Shown here in pieces: positions 42,819 through 53,394 of a stretch of DNA of 64,000 nt. The notes below the pieces were generated by a model. The model saw only the letters and a program-made list of their open reading frames with translations. It had not been told where the DNA came from and ran no database searches. Source of the stretch: JAMZMI01 sp964353015 (GTDB lineage: Bacteria > Bacteroidota > Bacteroidia > Cytophagales > Cyclobacteriaceae); NCBI GenBank assembly GCA_964353015.1, contig CAYGUA010000015.1, positions 56,283 through 120,282 on the forward strand. The letters are read 5' to 3'. The position numbers and the translations under genes were made by a program. Positions within the stretch are counted from its first letter, which is position 1. Each line of letters begins with the position of its first letter.

Positions 42819-43865
42819 CTACTGGGGAGATTCCAAGATCAGCATTTTATCATCCATCACGTTCCCAATGATCATTTTGTTTTTGTATTTGCATGCCACA
42901 GAGGAGGCCGAAATCAACTGACCATCATCAACAAATACAGATTCAATGGTATAGTTGTATTTGCCTTGATACTTCAGTTTAATAATTTCTGATGGAGAAA
43001 ACTCAGTCTTAAGTTTGGCATAATTGGCGAATGCCATCAGGTTTGGATGGCAACCGATCCATAGATTTCCTTCATCATCAAAATCGATATTATCAGGTCC
43101 CGTCTTCAATGGAATGTCTTCTAGAAAATCAAGTCCGCCATTTAAACCGGCTTGATAAACCTTGATTTTAAATCCTTTAGAAAGTGCTACAAAAAGAAGA
43201 TTTCGCTTTTTGTCATAGTTAATGCCATTGGCATAATCGAGACTTGTTGCCACGGGTTTATATTCATATCCGTCGAAGTAAACCACATTTCCTTTTCCGA
43301 ATCCAAGATAATCTTCCATGATCCTTCCCAATTTCGAGTTAGTTCCATGATCGTTCGTGAAATAGAATTTATCCTTTGCTACGATCTCTACATCATTTGG
43401 ACTAATCAGCGACTCATCCTTGAAGGTTTTCTGATGAACCAGACTATCTCCTAAAAGTATAAATGATTCGATGGATTGAGCACCGTCTACGTGATTGATA
43501 ACCAACACCTGATATTTGGCAGAATCCAGCTTCAATAGCGAAATGCCGTGTGGGTGAAATTCAATCTCCAAATGCTCTGAGATGGGTTTTATCTGATATT
43601 CCTCATTTTTCAGATCGATCAAATAAAGCCCACTTTGGTAGGACTGACCCAGTCGTCTGGCTTTTCGATCATCAGCAGAAACCAGAAGCAATCCTTCTTG
43701 CAAGACTTCCATATCTTCTGCACCTGAGATTGCCAGTTTTGAGATTACGCCATCAGGAAGTTTTGTCTCGATTTCACGAAAAAATCCTGTGGAATTAAGG
43801 AGTTTAAAGATGAAGTATCCTAGCAATAAGAAGGCAACAAGAAAGATATAAAGAGCTCTTTTCAT
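42819..43865 (-). CDS. Paraoxonase-like lactonase/arylesterase, membrane-anchored
   Basis: An N-terminal hydrophobic anchor (residues 1-22) precedes a 325-residue six-bladed beta-propeller. Paraoxonase signatures include EFHPHGISLL, the calcium-site motifs SPNDVEIV and DYANGINYD, and the later DNIDFDDEGNLWIGCHPN. Mammalian PON enzymes hydrolyse lactones and aryl esters using calcium. Here the anchor suggests periplasmic action. A quorum-signal lactone is a possible substrate, but only by family analogy. Convergent with the Kir channel; the PPK2 gene is divergent, 110 bp away. Confidence 0.85.
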   Translation of the reverse strand: MKRALYIFLVAFLLLGYFIFKLLNSTGFFREIETKLPDGVISKLAISGAEDMEVLQEGLLLVSADDRKARRLGQSYQSGLYLIDLKNEEYQIKPISEHLEIEFHPHGISLLKLDSAKYQVLVINHVDGAQSIESFILLGDSLVHQKTFKDESLISPNDVEIVAKDKFYFTNDHGTNSKLGRIMEDYLGFGKGNVVYFDGYEYKPVATSLDYANGINYDKKRNLLFVALSKGFKIKVYQAGLNGGLDFLEDIPLKTGPDNIDFDDEGNLWIGCHPNLMAFANYAKLKTEFSPSEIIKLKYQGKYNYTIESVFVDDGQLISASSVACKYKNKMIIGNVMDDKMLILESPQ

Positions 43866-43975
43866 ACTCGGAATTTAGTGGATTCTTGATATAAGTCATC
43901 AAAAGTTTTGACCCAATTCATGATACGATTTAAGAATGAATGATAAATTGAACTTGCACCAAAACACCCTTGATT

Positions 43976-44746
43976 ATGAACAGCAATAATTATGATATCA
44001 CTATTTTTCAATTACAGGAAAACTTGGTTCACCTACAGGAATGGGTCAAAAAACAAGGATTGAAGGTTGTAGTAATCTTTGAAGGTCGGGATGCGGCAGG
44101 AAAAGGAGGGGTCATCAAGACCATCACCGAACCCCTTAACCCAAGGGTTGTAAAGATTGTGGCACTAGGAGTACCTACAGAAAGGGAAAAGAGCCAATGG
44201 TATTTTCAAAGATATGTTGAGCATTTGCCAGCTAAGGGAGAAATGGTGCTTTTTGATAGAAGCTGGTACAATCGGGCGGGAGTTGAAAAAGTAATGGGCT
44301 TTTGCTCAGACGCTGAATATGATGAGTTTATGAGGTCTTGTCCAGAATTTGAGCGAATGCTGGTCCGATCCGGTATCATTTTACTAAAGTACTGGTTTTC
44401 TGTGAGCGATGAAGAGCAGGAAAAGCGATTTATAGCACGCGTGAGCAACCCGATGAAAAGGTGGAAATTCAGTCCTATGGATTTAGAATCCAGATCTAAA
44501 TGGGAAGAATATTCTAAAGCGAAGGATGAAATGTTTGCCCATACTGACACGAAGCAATGCCCTTGGTTTGTGGTAAACTCTGATGATAAGAAAAGGGCAA
44601 GGTTGAATTGTATTTATCACTTGCTCAATCAGATACCATATGAACGCATGCATTTTGATGAAATAGTTTTGCCTCCTTTGCCGGAAAACAAATCCTATGT
44701 TCGTCCACCAATTGAATATCAAAACATCGTTGAAGAAGTGTATTAG
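43976..44746 (+). CDS. ppk2: Polyphosphate kinase 2
   Basis: The frame opens at TTG 43970, but ATG 43976 gives a good start (MNSNNYDITIFQ). The 256-residue enzyme has Walker A GRDAAGKGG (K43 the key lysine), Walker B VLFDRSWYNRAG, and the lid segment around SDEEQEKRF. Single-domain PPK2 transfers phosphate between polyphosphate and nucleotides, usually making GTP or ATP. The length matches class I PPK2. It lies alone on the plus strand; its last 4 nt overlap the convergent penicillin-binding protein gene. Confidence 0.93.
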   Translation: MNSNNYDITIFQLQENLVHLQEWVKKQGLKVVVIFEGRDAAGKGGVIKTITEPLNPRVVKIVALGVPTEREKSQWYFQRYVEHLPAKGEMVLFDRSWYNRAGVEKVMGFCSDAEYDEFMRSCPEFERMLVRSGIILLKYWFSVSDEEQEKRFIARVSNPMKRWKFSPMDLESRSKWEEYSKAKDEMFAHTDTKQCPWFVVNSDDKKRARLNCIYHLLNQIPYERMHFDEIVLPPLPENKSYVRPPIEYQNIVEEVY

Positions 44747-47133
44747 TTGACTACCTCAAATTGCTGAGAAATCTCATCGCCACTTTCATCAATTATTGTA
44801 ATGGTGTGAATGCCTTTTGTAGTGCGGATTCCCATTTGGTGATTTCTTTGGGTAGATCCTAAATATTCATCATCCAGATGCCAGAAGAGCAATGCATCAG
44901 CATTTTCATGTGTTGCTTCGAAAACAGCATTACCAAATTTACCATCTTGCTCTACCGGAATGTGAACTTTTGCGAAACGTCTGGGATAGATCAAGTCAAA
45001 CAATCTTGAAGCGTTTTTCATATCACATTCGGAGATGTATTCGGGTAATTTCTCGTAGTTGGGATGATATTTCTGATAATACCAAGATTGTATTGGTGGC
45101 AACACAAACCAGGAAACCTGCTTCATCTTTGCCACAGGATAGCAGCTGCTGTTAACCTGATATTGTTCCGATTCATTCAGATTGATTTTTATATGATATT
45201 GGCATGAAGACTCTAAATTCATATATTCTGGTAATGACATGGGATAGGAATTGATGCAATTATTGTTGGCCCGCATGCCACTTTCAGTACAGATTGGCAC
45301 AGAAGTTCCGAAGGATTCTTCAATGATGGATTGGCCTCCTACCAGATCAAATAATTCAAACAATAATGGAGCTGCTGCTTTGATTCCTGTGAGTCCCGGG
45401 CGGCCTTCACCGTCTGCATTGCCTATCCATACACCAATCAAATACTGGTCATTGAGACCAATCGCCCATCCATCCCGAAAACCAAAGCTGGTTCCTGTTT
45501 TCCAGGCAATTGGTTTTGTAGAATTGAAAACTTCCCAGCCATTTTCTTCATCTGGCCGCTGAAGCTGCTGCATGGCTTCCAAGGCAAAGCCAATAGAAGA
45601 AGCTCTGATCAATCCATCTGTTTCCAGAAACTTGTCATCACCGTTGATCTGATTGATATATTGATTTGGGTGAAAATCTGACCGGGAATATCCACGGCCA
45701 ATAGGACGCTCAAGAAAGTTTTGATAAACACGAGCGAATCCTGCATAAACCGATGTGATTTCCCAAAGAGAGGTTTCTGCACCTCCTAAAATCATCGAAA
45801 GCCCATAATGTGTGGCTGGTTGATTGAATTTATCAAATCCAATTTGCTGCAGTTTTTGATGAAACTTCTCATATCCATATTCTATAAGCAAGTGAACAAA
45901 AGGGACATTCAAACTGCTCGTCAAAGCCTCGTTTGCAGGCACAGCACCCCGATATTCTTTGTCAAAATTCTTGGGTGCAAAGCCTTTATAAAACACAGGA
46001 ATATCCGGCAAAAGCTGCCGCGGATAGATCAAACCTTCATCCATGGCAGATGCATATAGAAAAGGCTTTAATAGACTTCCGGGGCTTCTTGGGGCGGTAA
46101 TCACATCCACATGCTGTCCATGATCACCAGGATTTTTGGTGTTTCCGACATAGGCGAGAGTATTTCCACTTTTCAGATCTAGAATAACTGCAGCAGCATT
46201 TTGTATCTGATTTTCGGACATGTGTCGGCTGTGTTGATTCACAATTCTCGATGCATTGTTTTGTAGTCTACCATCAAGGGTGCTTATTACATTGGTGCCT
46301 TCAAGTCCTTCGCTCATACTTCTGTGCAGTAGGTGGTACGCCATGTCAGGAAGCTCACGAATGTGGTGAGGGAGTTTTTCTTCTTTGGAGAGGAATAGTT
46401 CATCTGTACTTAGATATCCGCGATCAAAAATTTTATCTAGTAGCCGATTTCTTTTTGCGAGTAATAATTTTTGGTTTTTACCAGGAAATATTGAACCTGG
46501 ATTATTTGGTAAAATCGCCAATGTGGCTGTTTCAGACCATGAAAGTTGGTGTGGAGGACGACCAAAATATCGCCATGAAGCGGCATTGATTCCTACAATA
46601 TTTCCCCCAAAAGGAGCATGATCGGTATAGGTTTGGAGTATTTCTCTTTTGCTATAGATCAATTCCATTTTGATGGTGGAAAAGATCTCAAGTATCTTTT
46701 GTCCGTATGTTCGGGATTGATTTCCGAATGCCATTCGCACAGTTTGCATAGATAGCGTGCTGCCCCCGCTCACTATTTTTCCTTCTCGAAAGTTTTGCCT
46801 GATGGCTCTAATAATGCTGATGGGATTGATGCCCGGATGATATTGAAAATATTCATCTTCAAACAACCGGATAGCCACCTTGAATTTTTTGGGAATGGAG
46901 TCAGAAGGTGGGAATCGCCATTGATAATCACTGGCAATCGCTGCGGAAAGTAAAAGCCCGTCACGATCGCGCAGTGTTGTGGCATAAGGATCCTGAAAAA
47001 GAGGATCAGGCAATGGAGTGATTAGAAAAAGTAGAAGAAAGGCAAGTAGTACAACGCCAGTTGCCTTTCCCCATTTTCCTTTAAACCATCTATAGAAATT
47101 GGTTTTTAGTTTTCGGGAATAACCTTGACCCAT
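44743..47133 (-). CDS. pbpC: Penicillin-binding protein 1C
   Basis: The 796-residue bifunctional peptidoglycan synthase has one N-terminal membrane helix (25-44), a GT51 glycosyltransferase domain (FEDEYFQYHPGINPISI with the catalytic glutamate, and GGSTLSMQ), a transpeptidase domain (SPGSLLKPFLYA with the serine, SLN, and KTGTSFGFRDGWA) and a C-terminal BiPBP_C module. It overlaps the alpha-2-macroglobulin gene upstream by 28 nt, the pairing seen in many bacteria, where PBP1C is thought to repair wall after protease attack on the envelope. Confidence 0.95.
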   Translation of the reverse strand: MGQGYSRKLKTNFYRWFKGKWGKATGVVLLAFLLLFLITPLPDPLFQDPYATTLRDRDGLLLSAAIASDYQWRFPPSDSIPKKFKVAIRLFEDEYFQYHPGINPISIIRAIRQNFREGKIVSGGSTLSMQTVRMAFGNQSRTYGQKILEIFSTIKMELIYSKREILQTYTDHAPFGGNIVGINAASWRYFGRPPHQLSWSETATLAILPNNPGSIFPGKNQKLLLAKRNRLLDKIFDRGYLSTDELFLSKEEKLPHHIRELPDMAYHLLHRSMSEGLEGTNVISTLDGRLQNNASRIVNQHSRHMSENQIQNAAAVILDLKSGNTLAYVGNTKNPGDHGQHVDVITAPRSPGSLLKPFLYASAMDEGLIYPRQLLPDIPVFYKGFAPKNFDKEYRGAVPANEALTSSLNVPFVHLLIEYGYEKFHQKLQQIGFDKFNQPATHYGLSMILGGAETSLWEITSVYAGFARVYQNFLERPIGRGYSRSDFHPNQYINQINGDDKFLETDGLIRASSIGFALEAMQQLQRPDEENGWEVFNSTKPIAWKTGTSFGFRDGWAIGLNDQYLIGVWIGNADGEGRPGLTGIKAAAPLLFELFDLVGGQSIIEESFGTSVPICTESGMRANNNCINSYPMSLPEYMNLESSCQYHIKINLNESEQYQVNSSCYPVAKMKQVSWFVLPPIQSWYYQKYHPNYEKLPEYISECDMKNASRLFDLIYPRRFAKVHIPVEQDGKFGNAVFEATHENADALLFWHLDDEYLGSTQRNHQMGIRTTKGIHTITIIDESGDEISQQFEVVN

Positions 47134-50100
47134 TTTCCAGATTTGTTGGCAAAAATAGAATTGTCGTACATCGCCTCAACTTTTACTGCAGGCAGATAGT
47201 ACATACCCTGGTAAGAAGCATTGAGAAGCACCGTAAATTCCCCATCCCCATTTGGCTTGAGATCAAAATAATGCATCACCCGATCATCGCGGATATCCAT
47301 ATAATCTACGATTTTGTTTTGCTCTTCCGAACCATCCAAACGCGTATTTAATATTTCCCAACCTGATGGAAAAATTTGGGTTAATGCTAACTCATCGTAT
47401 CTTCCTTTCAGTCCAGGATTAATCACCTTCACCTGAGCTTTAAAATTTGTTCCTTGTTTCAGTGAGTTGATGTTGATTGGTGAACCGTCCATGTCCAGAT
47501 AGTTTACCACAAGTTTGATGTTTCGTTCAGATTCTGTTTCAGTACCCTCTAAAGGAACTCCAGTTCGGATCAATCTGGCAAAGACAGGCGCATCACCCAG
47601 GTTGCTGACTTTGATGCTTGTTTTTGTGTCGGCATCAGTCAGTGATACGATATTCACAAAATCGCTACCTTTTGCTTCAGAGATTTTTCCACCCACATCC
47701 ACAGTTACATTCGTTTGTGCTTCTAATCCAAAACCTTTGGTGTATTTGGCTATCGCAATAAAGCAATAAGCGGTAGTTTGGGTACTCATCCATCTGCTGT
47801 TATCGCCCATCTCTTTGGCGATATCCATCAATATTTCAAAAGCTTTTTCCTTTTTATCTAGCCCAAGTAAAGTTTCCATGACCATGGCTTTGTCTCTTGT
47901 TTGGGACCCAAATGAATATCTATAGTCTCGCAATACCGAATCTGCCTGTATTGATAATCCTTCGATTAGGTTAGCGGCCTGACTGTCATATCCTGCTTCC
48001 GCATAGGCCAACGCCAATCTCCATTTGGCTTCACGGCGAACTTTTCCGTTTTCCTTCATGCGATTCATGGCGCCAAGTGATGGGCTACCGGCGATCGCCA
48101 AAGTATACAACCGATAGGCTTGAATCAAATCATCGTCATCATCGGTACTTAACATCGACCAGTTATCTGCTTTTTTGGTTTGAAAACTGATCCAATTGGC
48201 AATCATGCCTTCAGGCACAGCATAACCTGCTTTTTTGGCCTCAATCATAAAATGTCCGGCATAGTTTGATCCCCAGTTTGAGGCATAGTCGTTTCCAGGC
48301 CAATAGGCAAATCCTCCTGAACTAATCTGAAAGGATTTAAGTCTCTTGATGCCAGCTTCCACATTGCGTTGAATTTGCTGCTCGCGCTTTTCAGTCAGTG
48401 TTACTAACTCTTTAAGAAACAATTGTGAAAAGACGGAGGAGGTGGTCTGCTCGATACATCCATGCGGATATTGAATGAGATAATTCAATCGCTTTTCTAT
48501 ATTGAGTGGAGGCAAGGAACTAATTTCAATGGCTCCAGTATTCTCTCCAAGCAGGCCAAGAGGTGAGTAGTTGATGTCCCATGTGGCGCCATTCGACACT
48601 ATTTTATCATCGATAAATGTGGAATGAGGATTTCGACTCATGACATTTAGTTCTATGTCATAGCTTGTTTCTAGCGAACCTGATTTTGCTGTGACCTTTA
48701 CTTTTCCTATTCCCAAAGCTTCTTTAGCTTTCACATCAAAATAGATCACCTTATCTCCTGAGGCACTAAAACTTACGGATGTGGTTTTCAGCCCTGTTAA
48801 GGTTAGCATGCCAGATACTTCAACAGAAACATCCACATTTTTGATTTTATCATCCAGCGCAAAAATGTTTACAGGCAATTTCATCGTTTCTCCAGGACCA
48901 GCTACTCGTGGAAGTGTAGCAAGCACCATGAGTGGCTGTTTCACAGGTGTGGCAACATCGGCACTTCCATATGCACCATTGGCTGCCGCGACAACCATGG
49001 TTTTTACACTTCCAATGTATTGCGGCATTTTCAAGGAATGTTTGGCTGTTTTGCTTTTTTCGAGATAGAAAGGGCCTATAAATTTCACAACTGGTTTAAA
49101 TCTGTTGGCTTCTTTTTCCTCTTTTGGCTTCAGCTCGCCATCGCCCCCTATGGCAAGAAGGTGATCCATTTTTCCAGTAAAAGCTCCCATTACGTCATCA
49201 TAAATATCCCAGGTTTTGATGCCGAGAGCTTCCCGTGCATAAAAGCTAGACCAAGGTGATGGCGTTTTGAAATTTGTGATATCTAAAAGTCCTTCATCCA
49301 CAATAGCAATGGTATAGGCCATTGCTTTGCCTGCTTTTTCTGAGATTTCGATGGTATAGTTTTGTTCTGGTCTCAGTTCTTTTGGCATATTAATGACAGG
49401 GCTGAGCTCCGTGTCTGGATCCACGACTTTTATGGACTGAACACCATAAAGCCTGATTGGCAAATCATTTTTTTCCTGTCCGTGTGGCTGAATCATCGTA
49501 ATATGAGCATACACATTAGGAGCCATATCTGATGTAGCATCAAAGGAAATGTTGGTGTTTTCATCTTTGGTATCTACCCAAAATGTCTGAAGGACTTCAC
49601 TTCCAGATTCGAGACTCACAAGGATTTTATTGCCGGAAGTAGATGGGATGGACAAAACCATTTTTTCTCCAACCTTATATTCTTCTTTTTCTACCGCAAA
49701 ATCGAGCATGCTGGCTCCACCCAGCTCACCACGTTTTCCTTTACCGGCCCAACCCGGCCAGTCGAGAAAGACAACTTGTCCTGCGGAATGTCCTGAAACA
49801 GGATCTTCAACCCGTACAAAATATCTACCCCAGCTTGGATGATCCACGCGGAGCTTGTAAGTTCCTTTTCCGTTTGTAGTGCTTATTTTTTCTGTTTCAA
49901 TAGGATCTCTGTGGTAGCTTCCTACATAATTGCTGATGTCATCATAGGATTGATCCCACCACCATCTCCAGTTGAGTTTATACACTTCCACTCTTAGGTC
50001 CTTTCTGCTTACCGGGTTTCCATCAGCATCGAGGGTTGCGATATTTACTGTGTGGTCTTTATCGGTCAACAGCATGCCCCTTTTGTCACCTTCTGGCGTT

Positions 50101-52679
50101 TGTAAACCCACAAAACTTGTATATGGATAGTATGGAATATTGGTGTTGCTGATGCTGAACTCACCACCTTCTTCATAGACTTTTCCATAAAGCGAGGCAG
50201 TCAATGCTCCGGGAGCATTTTTGGTTTTGCCCAGATCAATGTTCACTTTGGCAAATCCCTGGTCATTGACTCGGCCCTCAAATACGGTTTCTCTCGTGCT
50301 ATAAAATGATTTTGATGGATCGTCGAAACTGAAGTTATTATAGTTTTTGAATGTAGTTTTTACCGGGCTGAGTTTGAGTTCATATTCTGCTTTGAGATTT
50401 GATGCTTTTGCTCCGCTTAACCAACGGACATTCAGGTCGGCAGAGATATTTCTGTCGCTGGCACTGAAGCGATCTTTGTCAAACTTGAGGTCTACTTTTA
50501 GCCTGTTTGGTTTGATGGTCTCGATTTTCACAGTTTTTGAAAAGGAAGCACCACCCACTTTGGCTGTAGCTCGCCAGTTTCCTGTAGGCGCATCAGAGGC
50601 GGTGATAAAGTCGAATCGGTACATATTGCCCACAGCCTCGCTGCTTACTTTGCGAAATGTCAACTGGTTGTTTGGATTGTAGAGCTCCATAACCACAGGG
50701 TGATTTTCCGGAAGTGATCGTGTGATGTCCTCAACAATGAAACCGAGGTGAACCGTATCAGCCGGACGCCATACTCCTCGTTCTCCATAGACAAACCCCT
50801 TCAATCCGTTTTTTACGGATGTACCTGACACATCAAAATTGCTCAGGGAAAGGGAAGAGCCATCATCGATTTTAAGATAGCCAATCTGCTTATCTTTTCT
50901 CCCAATTAAAACATACGGTTTTGATCCAACAGCAATTTTAGTTTTGCCTTCACTGTCTGTTTTACCTGATGCAATTAGCTGCTGCTGGTAGTCATAAACT
51001 TCAATATCAACACCACTTAATGTTTTGGTAGTGGTCAGGTCAGTCACAAAAACGCTTAATTCTCCCTGGTCTCGCCTCTTGGCGATGATTCCCAAGTCAG
51101 AAGCAAAGAGCATTTTTTTGACACTTTTTCTATTTCCATAATAAGAGTCAGAACATGGGTTGTTCCGATCTTCCCAGCTGTAGTTTGATGAATAATAATA
51201 TTCGTAATTGTCCCAATATGAGCTTTCTTCTTCCGCTCCCCATTCGTCTACTTCATCCAGTGTTTCTATCTGATTATTCTCACCGCAGAAATAGAGCGAA
51301 TGTTTTCTTTGAAAGCCTAACTGAATCTGATAGATAGCTCCAGGTTCACTTTTGAAAACATCTTCAAGATTCAATGTGAATTTGTTCCATGAATTGAGAT
51401 TGGTCACGCCACTCGTATTTAGTGGGATGGTTTTTCTCACAATAGGTCTGCCTACCCGAGTAAGTTGGTTTTGTCCGCCAATAGAGTTGACCTGAAGGTA
51501 TTGCAATACATTTTCCTCAAAAATTTTGATGACTGTAACATCTACTGCGCTTAATGCCACAGCTCTAAATGGCAACACAAGTCCTTTTGAGCTTGGCAAA
51601 ATGGATTTATTATTATCAGAAATTAGCTCGATTTCTGGTTTGACTTGAGTGAATTGGAGGGTGGTTTTATAATCTGATTTTAGCTTAAACCCGGCAATAT
51701 TTTTTACTGCCTGATTAATCGTAAGCTCAGTAGAAGTCTTGATTTCCTGAGTGGGATAAACTTTGAGTTCATTGGAATTGATCACTACGCGAGGAATATT
51801 TTTAGTCCCAGATAGTTTTACAAGTCCGGTCAGGTTTTGACGAGCATCCAATGGATCGGAAAACAGGATGGAAATGTAATTGTCTTGACCTCTGATGATG
51901 CTGCTTGAAACAACTTTGTAATCATCCAATGCCGGGATTTCCACTGTGAGTTTTTCAGATTTGTCTACGGCGATTGGTTTGCCATCTACTACCAGATCCA
52001 CTATTCCCTGACTTGCAACCCTACTTACATTTTCAATTGTGAAGTTGTAAACATTGTCTTTGCCTATGTTTTCCCAATTGAGGGAAAGGGGTGATCCATT
52101 TTGAGTTGCTGTAATTGTTTTTTGAATATCAGCAGCGTTGACGATATCAGCAGTTTGAATCTGACCTTCTACTTTGACTTTGCTTAAGTCATTATTGCTA
52201 TAAAGTTTGATACCACCGGTTGTTACCTCAAAGTTTTGTATCAAGGTTTGGAAAACGAATTTGAAGGTTTCTTTTTCTTTATCAAGGTCTTTTATTAGCG
52301 GTTTTAAGTTGGCCTTAACTTCATATTTCTGATTTGCCTTTAGCCAGTCGGTGGGCTGAAACACGATTGTTTTATTGTCTTCCCATGAAGTGATGCCTTC
52401 TATTTCTGGAGAAATTGAAAAAATATTTGACAAGGAGGTACCAACGAGTGAGTCAGCGACACTTTTGGTTAGTTTCAACTTGATATCGGAACTCACTGAA
52501 ACAACTCCTCCTGTGAATGAACTCACATAATCAACAAACAAGCTTTTGGGACTGCTGAAGTCATCTGGTTTTGGTTGTGTGATGGACGCTGATGTTTGTT
52601 TTTTTGTCTGATTCCCCTTGTCGTCGGAACAGGCCAAAAGAAGTATTAGGGATAAAATTAGGTAGGTGATTTTTCGCAT
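47106..52679 (-). CDS. yfhM: Alpha-2-macroglobulin family lipoprotein with thioester
   Basis: The frame opens at TTG 52688; ATG 52679 fits the lipoprotein signal better (LLLAC, C17). The 1857-residue protein has many macroglobulin beta-sandwich domains, then the thioester motif CIEQ (C1408, in YPHGCIEQ), a helical alpha-alpha barrel (thioester domain), and a receptor-like C-terminal domain. It traps attacking proteases by covalent reaction. It overlaps pbpC, as in E. coli yfhM-pbpC. Intact CxEQ shows it is the trapping type rather than the thioester-less MagD type. The M23 peptidase lies upstream. Confidence 0.93.
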   Translation of the reverse strand: MRKITYLILSLILLLACSDDKGNQTKKQTSASITQPKPDDFSSPKSLFVDYVSSFTGGVVSVSSDIKLKLTKSVADSLVGTSLSNIFSISPEIEGITSWEDNKTIVFQPTDWLKANQKYEVKANLKPLIKDLDKEKETFKFVFQTLIQNFEVTTGGIKLYSNNDLSKVKVEGQIQTADIVNAADIQKTITATQNGSPLSLNWENIGKDNVYNFTIENVSRVASQGIVDLVVDGKPIAVDKSEKLTVEIPALDDYKVVSSSIIRGQDNYISILFSDPLDARQNLTGLVKLSGTKNIPRVVINSNELKVYPTQEIKTSTELTINQAVKNIAGFKLKSDYKTTLQFTQVKPEIELISDNNKSILPSSKGLVLPFRAVALSAVDVTVIKIFEENVLQYLQVNSIGGQNQLTRVGRPIVRKTIPLNTSGVTNLNSWNKFTLNLEDVFKSEPGAIYQIQLGFQRKHSLYFCGENNQIETLDEVDEWGAEEESSYWDNYEYYYSSNYSWEDRNNPCSDSYYGNRKSVKKMLFASDLGIIAKRRDQGELSVFVTDLTTTKTLSGVDIEVYDYQQQLIASGKTDSEGKTKIAVGSKPYVLIGRKDKQIGYLKIDDGSSLSLSNFDVSGTSVKNGLKGFVYGERGVWRPADTVHLGFIVEDITRSLPENHPVVMELYNPNNQLTFRKVSSEAVGNMYRFDFITASDAPTGNWRATAKVGGASFSKTVKIETIKPNRLKVDLKFDKDRFSASDRNISADLNVRWLSGAKASNLKAEYELKLSPVKTTFKNYNNFSFDDPSKSFYSTRETVFEGRVNDQGFAKVNIDLGKTKNAPGALTASLYGKVYEEGGEFSISNTNIPYYPYTSFVGLQTPEGDKRGMLLTDKDHTVNIATLDADGNPVSRKDLRVEVYKLNWRWWWDQSYDDISNYVGSYHRDPIETEKISTTNGKGTYKLRVDHPSWGRYFVRVEDPVSGHSAGQVVFLDWPGWAGKGKRGELGGASMLDFAVEKEEYKVGEKMVLSIPSTSGNKILVSLESGSEVLQTFWVDTKDENTNISFDATSDMAPNVYAHITMIQPHGQEKNDLPIRLYGVQSIKVVDPDTELSPVINMPKELRPEQNYTIEISEKAGKAMAYTIAIVDEGLLDITNFKTPSPWSSFYAREALGIKTWDIYDDVMGAFTGKMDHLLAIGGDGELKPKEEKEANRFKPVVKFIGPFYLEKSKTAKHSLKMPQYIGSVKTMVVAAANGAYGSADVATPVKQPLMVLATLPRVAGPGETMKLPVNIFALDDKIKNVDVSVEVSGMLTLTGLKTTSVSFSASGDKVIYFDVKAKEALGIGKVKVTAKSGSLETSYDIELNVMSRNPHSTFIDDKIVSNGATWDINYSPLGLLGENTGAIEISSLPPLNIEKRLNYLIQYPHGCIEQTTSSVFSQLFLKELVTLTEKREQQIQRNVEAGIKRLKSFQISSGGFAYWPGNDYASNWGSNYAGHFMIEAKKAGYAVPEGMIANWISFQTKKADNWSMLSTDDDDDLIQAYRLYTLAIAGSPSLGAMNRMKENGKVRREAKWRLALAYAEAGYDSQAANLIEGLSIQADSVLRDYRYSFGSQTRDKAMVMETLLGLDKKEKAFEILMDIAKEMGDNSRWMSTQTTAYCFIAIAKYTKGFGLEAQTNVTVDVGGKISEAKGSDFVNIVSLTDADTKTSIKVSNLGDAPVFARLIRTGVPLEGTETESERNIKLVVNYLDMDGSPININSLKQGTNFKAQVKVINPGLKGRYDELALTQIFPSGWEILNTRLDGSEEQNKIVDYMDIRDDRVMHYFDLKPNGDGEFTVLLNASYQGMYYLPAVKVEAMYDNSIFANKSGKWVKVIPEN

Positions 52680-52753
52680 AGGGTTCAATGTTTACCGAAA
52701 TATAATACAAGCTGAGTTTTTTGTGATTTTTATAAATGTATTTCTGTGTGAAT

Positions 52754-53368
52754 TTATTGTTGGGTTAACTTTTCTTTCAAAAAAACAAGAGGATTGTGGA
52801 AATACGAACTCAAAGATTCCTGATCAAAACACGAGAGGGTATAAGAATTAAATCTTCTTTCAGGGTTTTTTGAAGCAGGTCTTATGGGTTGAGCAGGTTG
52901 CTTCAGGATTTCGAAATGAAAATGATCAAACTGCCAGCCATATTGGTTCAACTCTTCGCGATTGAAAAAACGGGCCAAAGGCATGTGGACATTAACTTTT
53001 TGGTGAAGTGCTACCTCAATTTCAGAAATGTGTTCATAGACAGTCCAAAATATTTCACCTTCCTGATCATGCTCAATGATCAGCTGTGCATATGGTCCAT
53101 CAATGCGTTTACTAATTACAATTCCTTGGGATATGGGGTAAATCTTTGCATTTAAATAATTGTTTTTAGGCCGCATGATATCAATCCCAGTGTGTAAATG
53201 GGCAGGTATTTTTTCTCTCGCAATTCTTTCCAAACCAAATTGGCCTATGGTAGTAAGCTGAACACTTGAGACATCTTCTGGGTCGTAGGTTTCAATAGGA
53301 AGCCTAAACTCATTTTGCGCCTGTGAAAATGAGGAAAAAAAATGTAACAGGAAGTATAAAAAAATCAC
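52754..53368 (-). CDS. Exported M23 family metallopeptidase
   Basis: The start is GTG 53368, opening a signal peptide (MIFLYFLLHFFSSFSQAQ). The 204-residue protein carries the M23 LytM set: H59-x3-D63 in HLHTGIDIMRP, YEH with H113, and H149/H151 in FDHFHFEIL. All zinc-binding and catalytic positions are therefore kept, so it should cut peptidoglycan cross-bridges or act on peptide stems in the periplasm. It lies upstream of the alpha-2-macroglobulin gene on the same strand, 74 bp away. Confidence 0.85.
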   Translation of the reverse strand: MIFLYFLLHFFSSFSQAQNEFRLPIETYDPEDVSSVQLTTIGQFGLERIAREKIPAHLHTGIDIMRPKNNYLNAKIYPISQGIVISKRIDGPYAQLIIEHDQEGEIFWTVYEHISEIEVALHQKVNVHMPLARFFNREELNQYGWQFDHFHFEILKQPAQPIRPASKNPERRFNSYTLSCFDQESLSSYFHNPLVFLKEKLTQQ

Positions 53369-53394
53369 ATTTTCTTAAGTTCGGTCGTTGTTGT

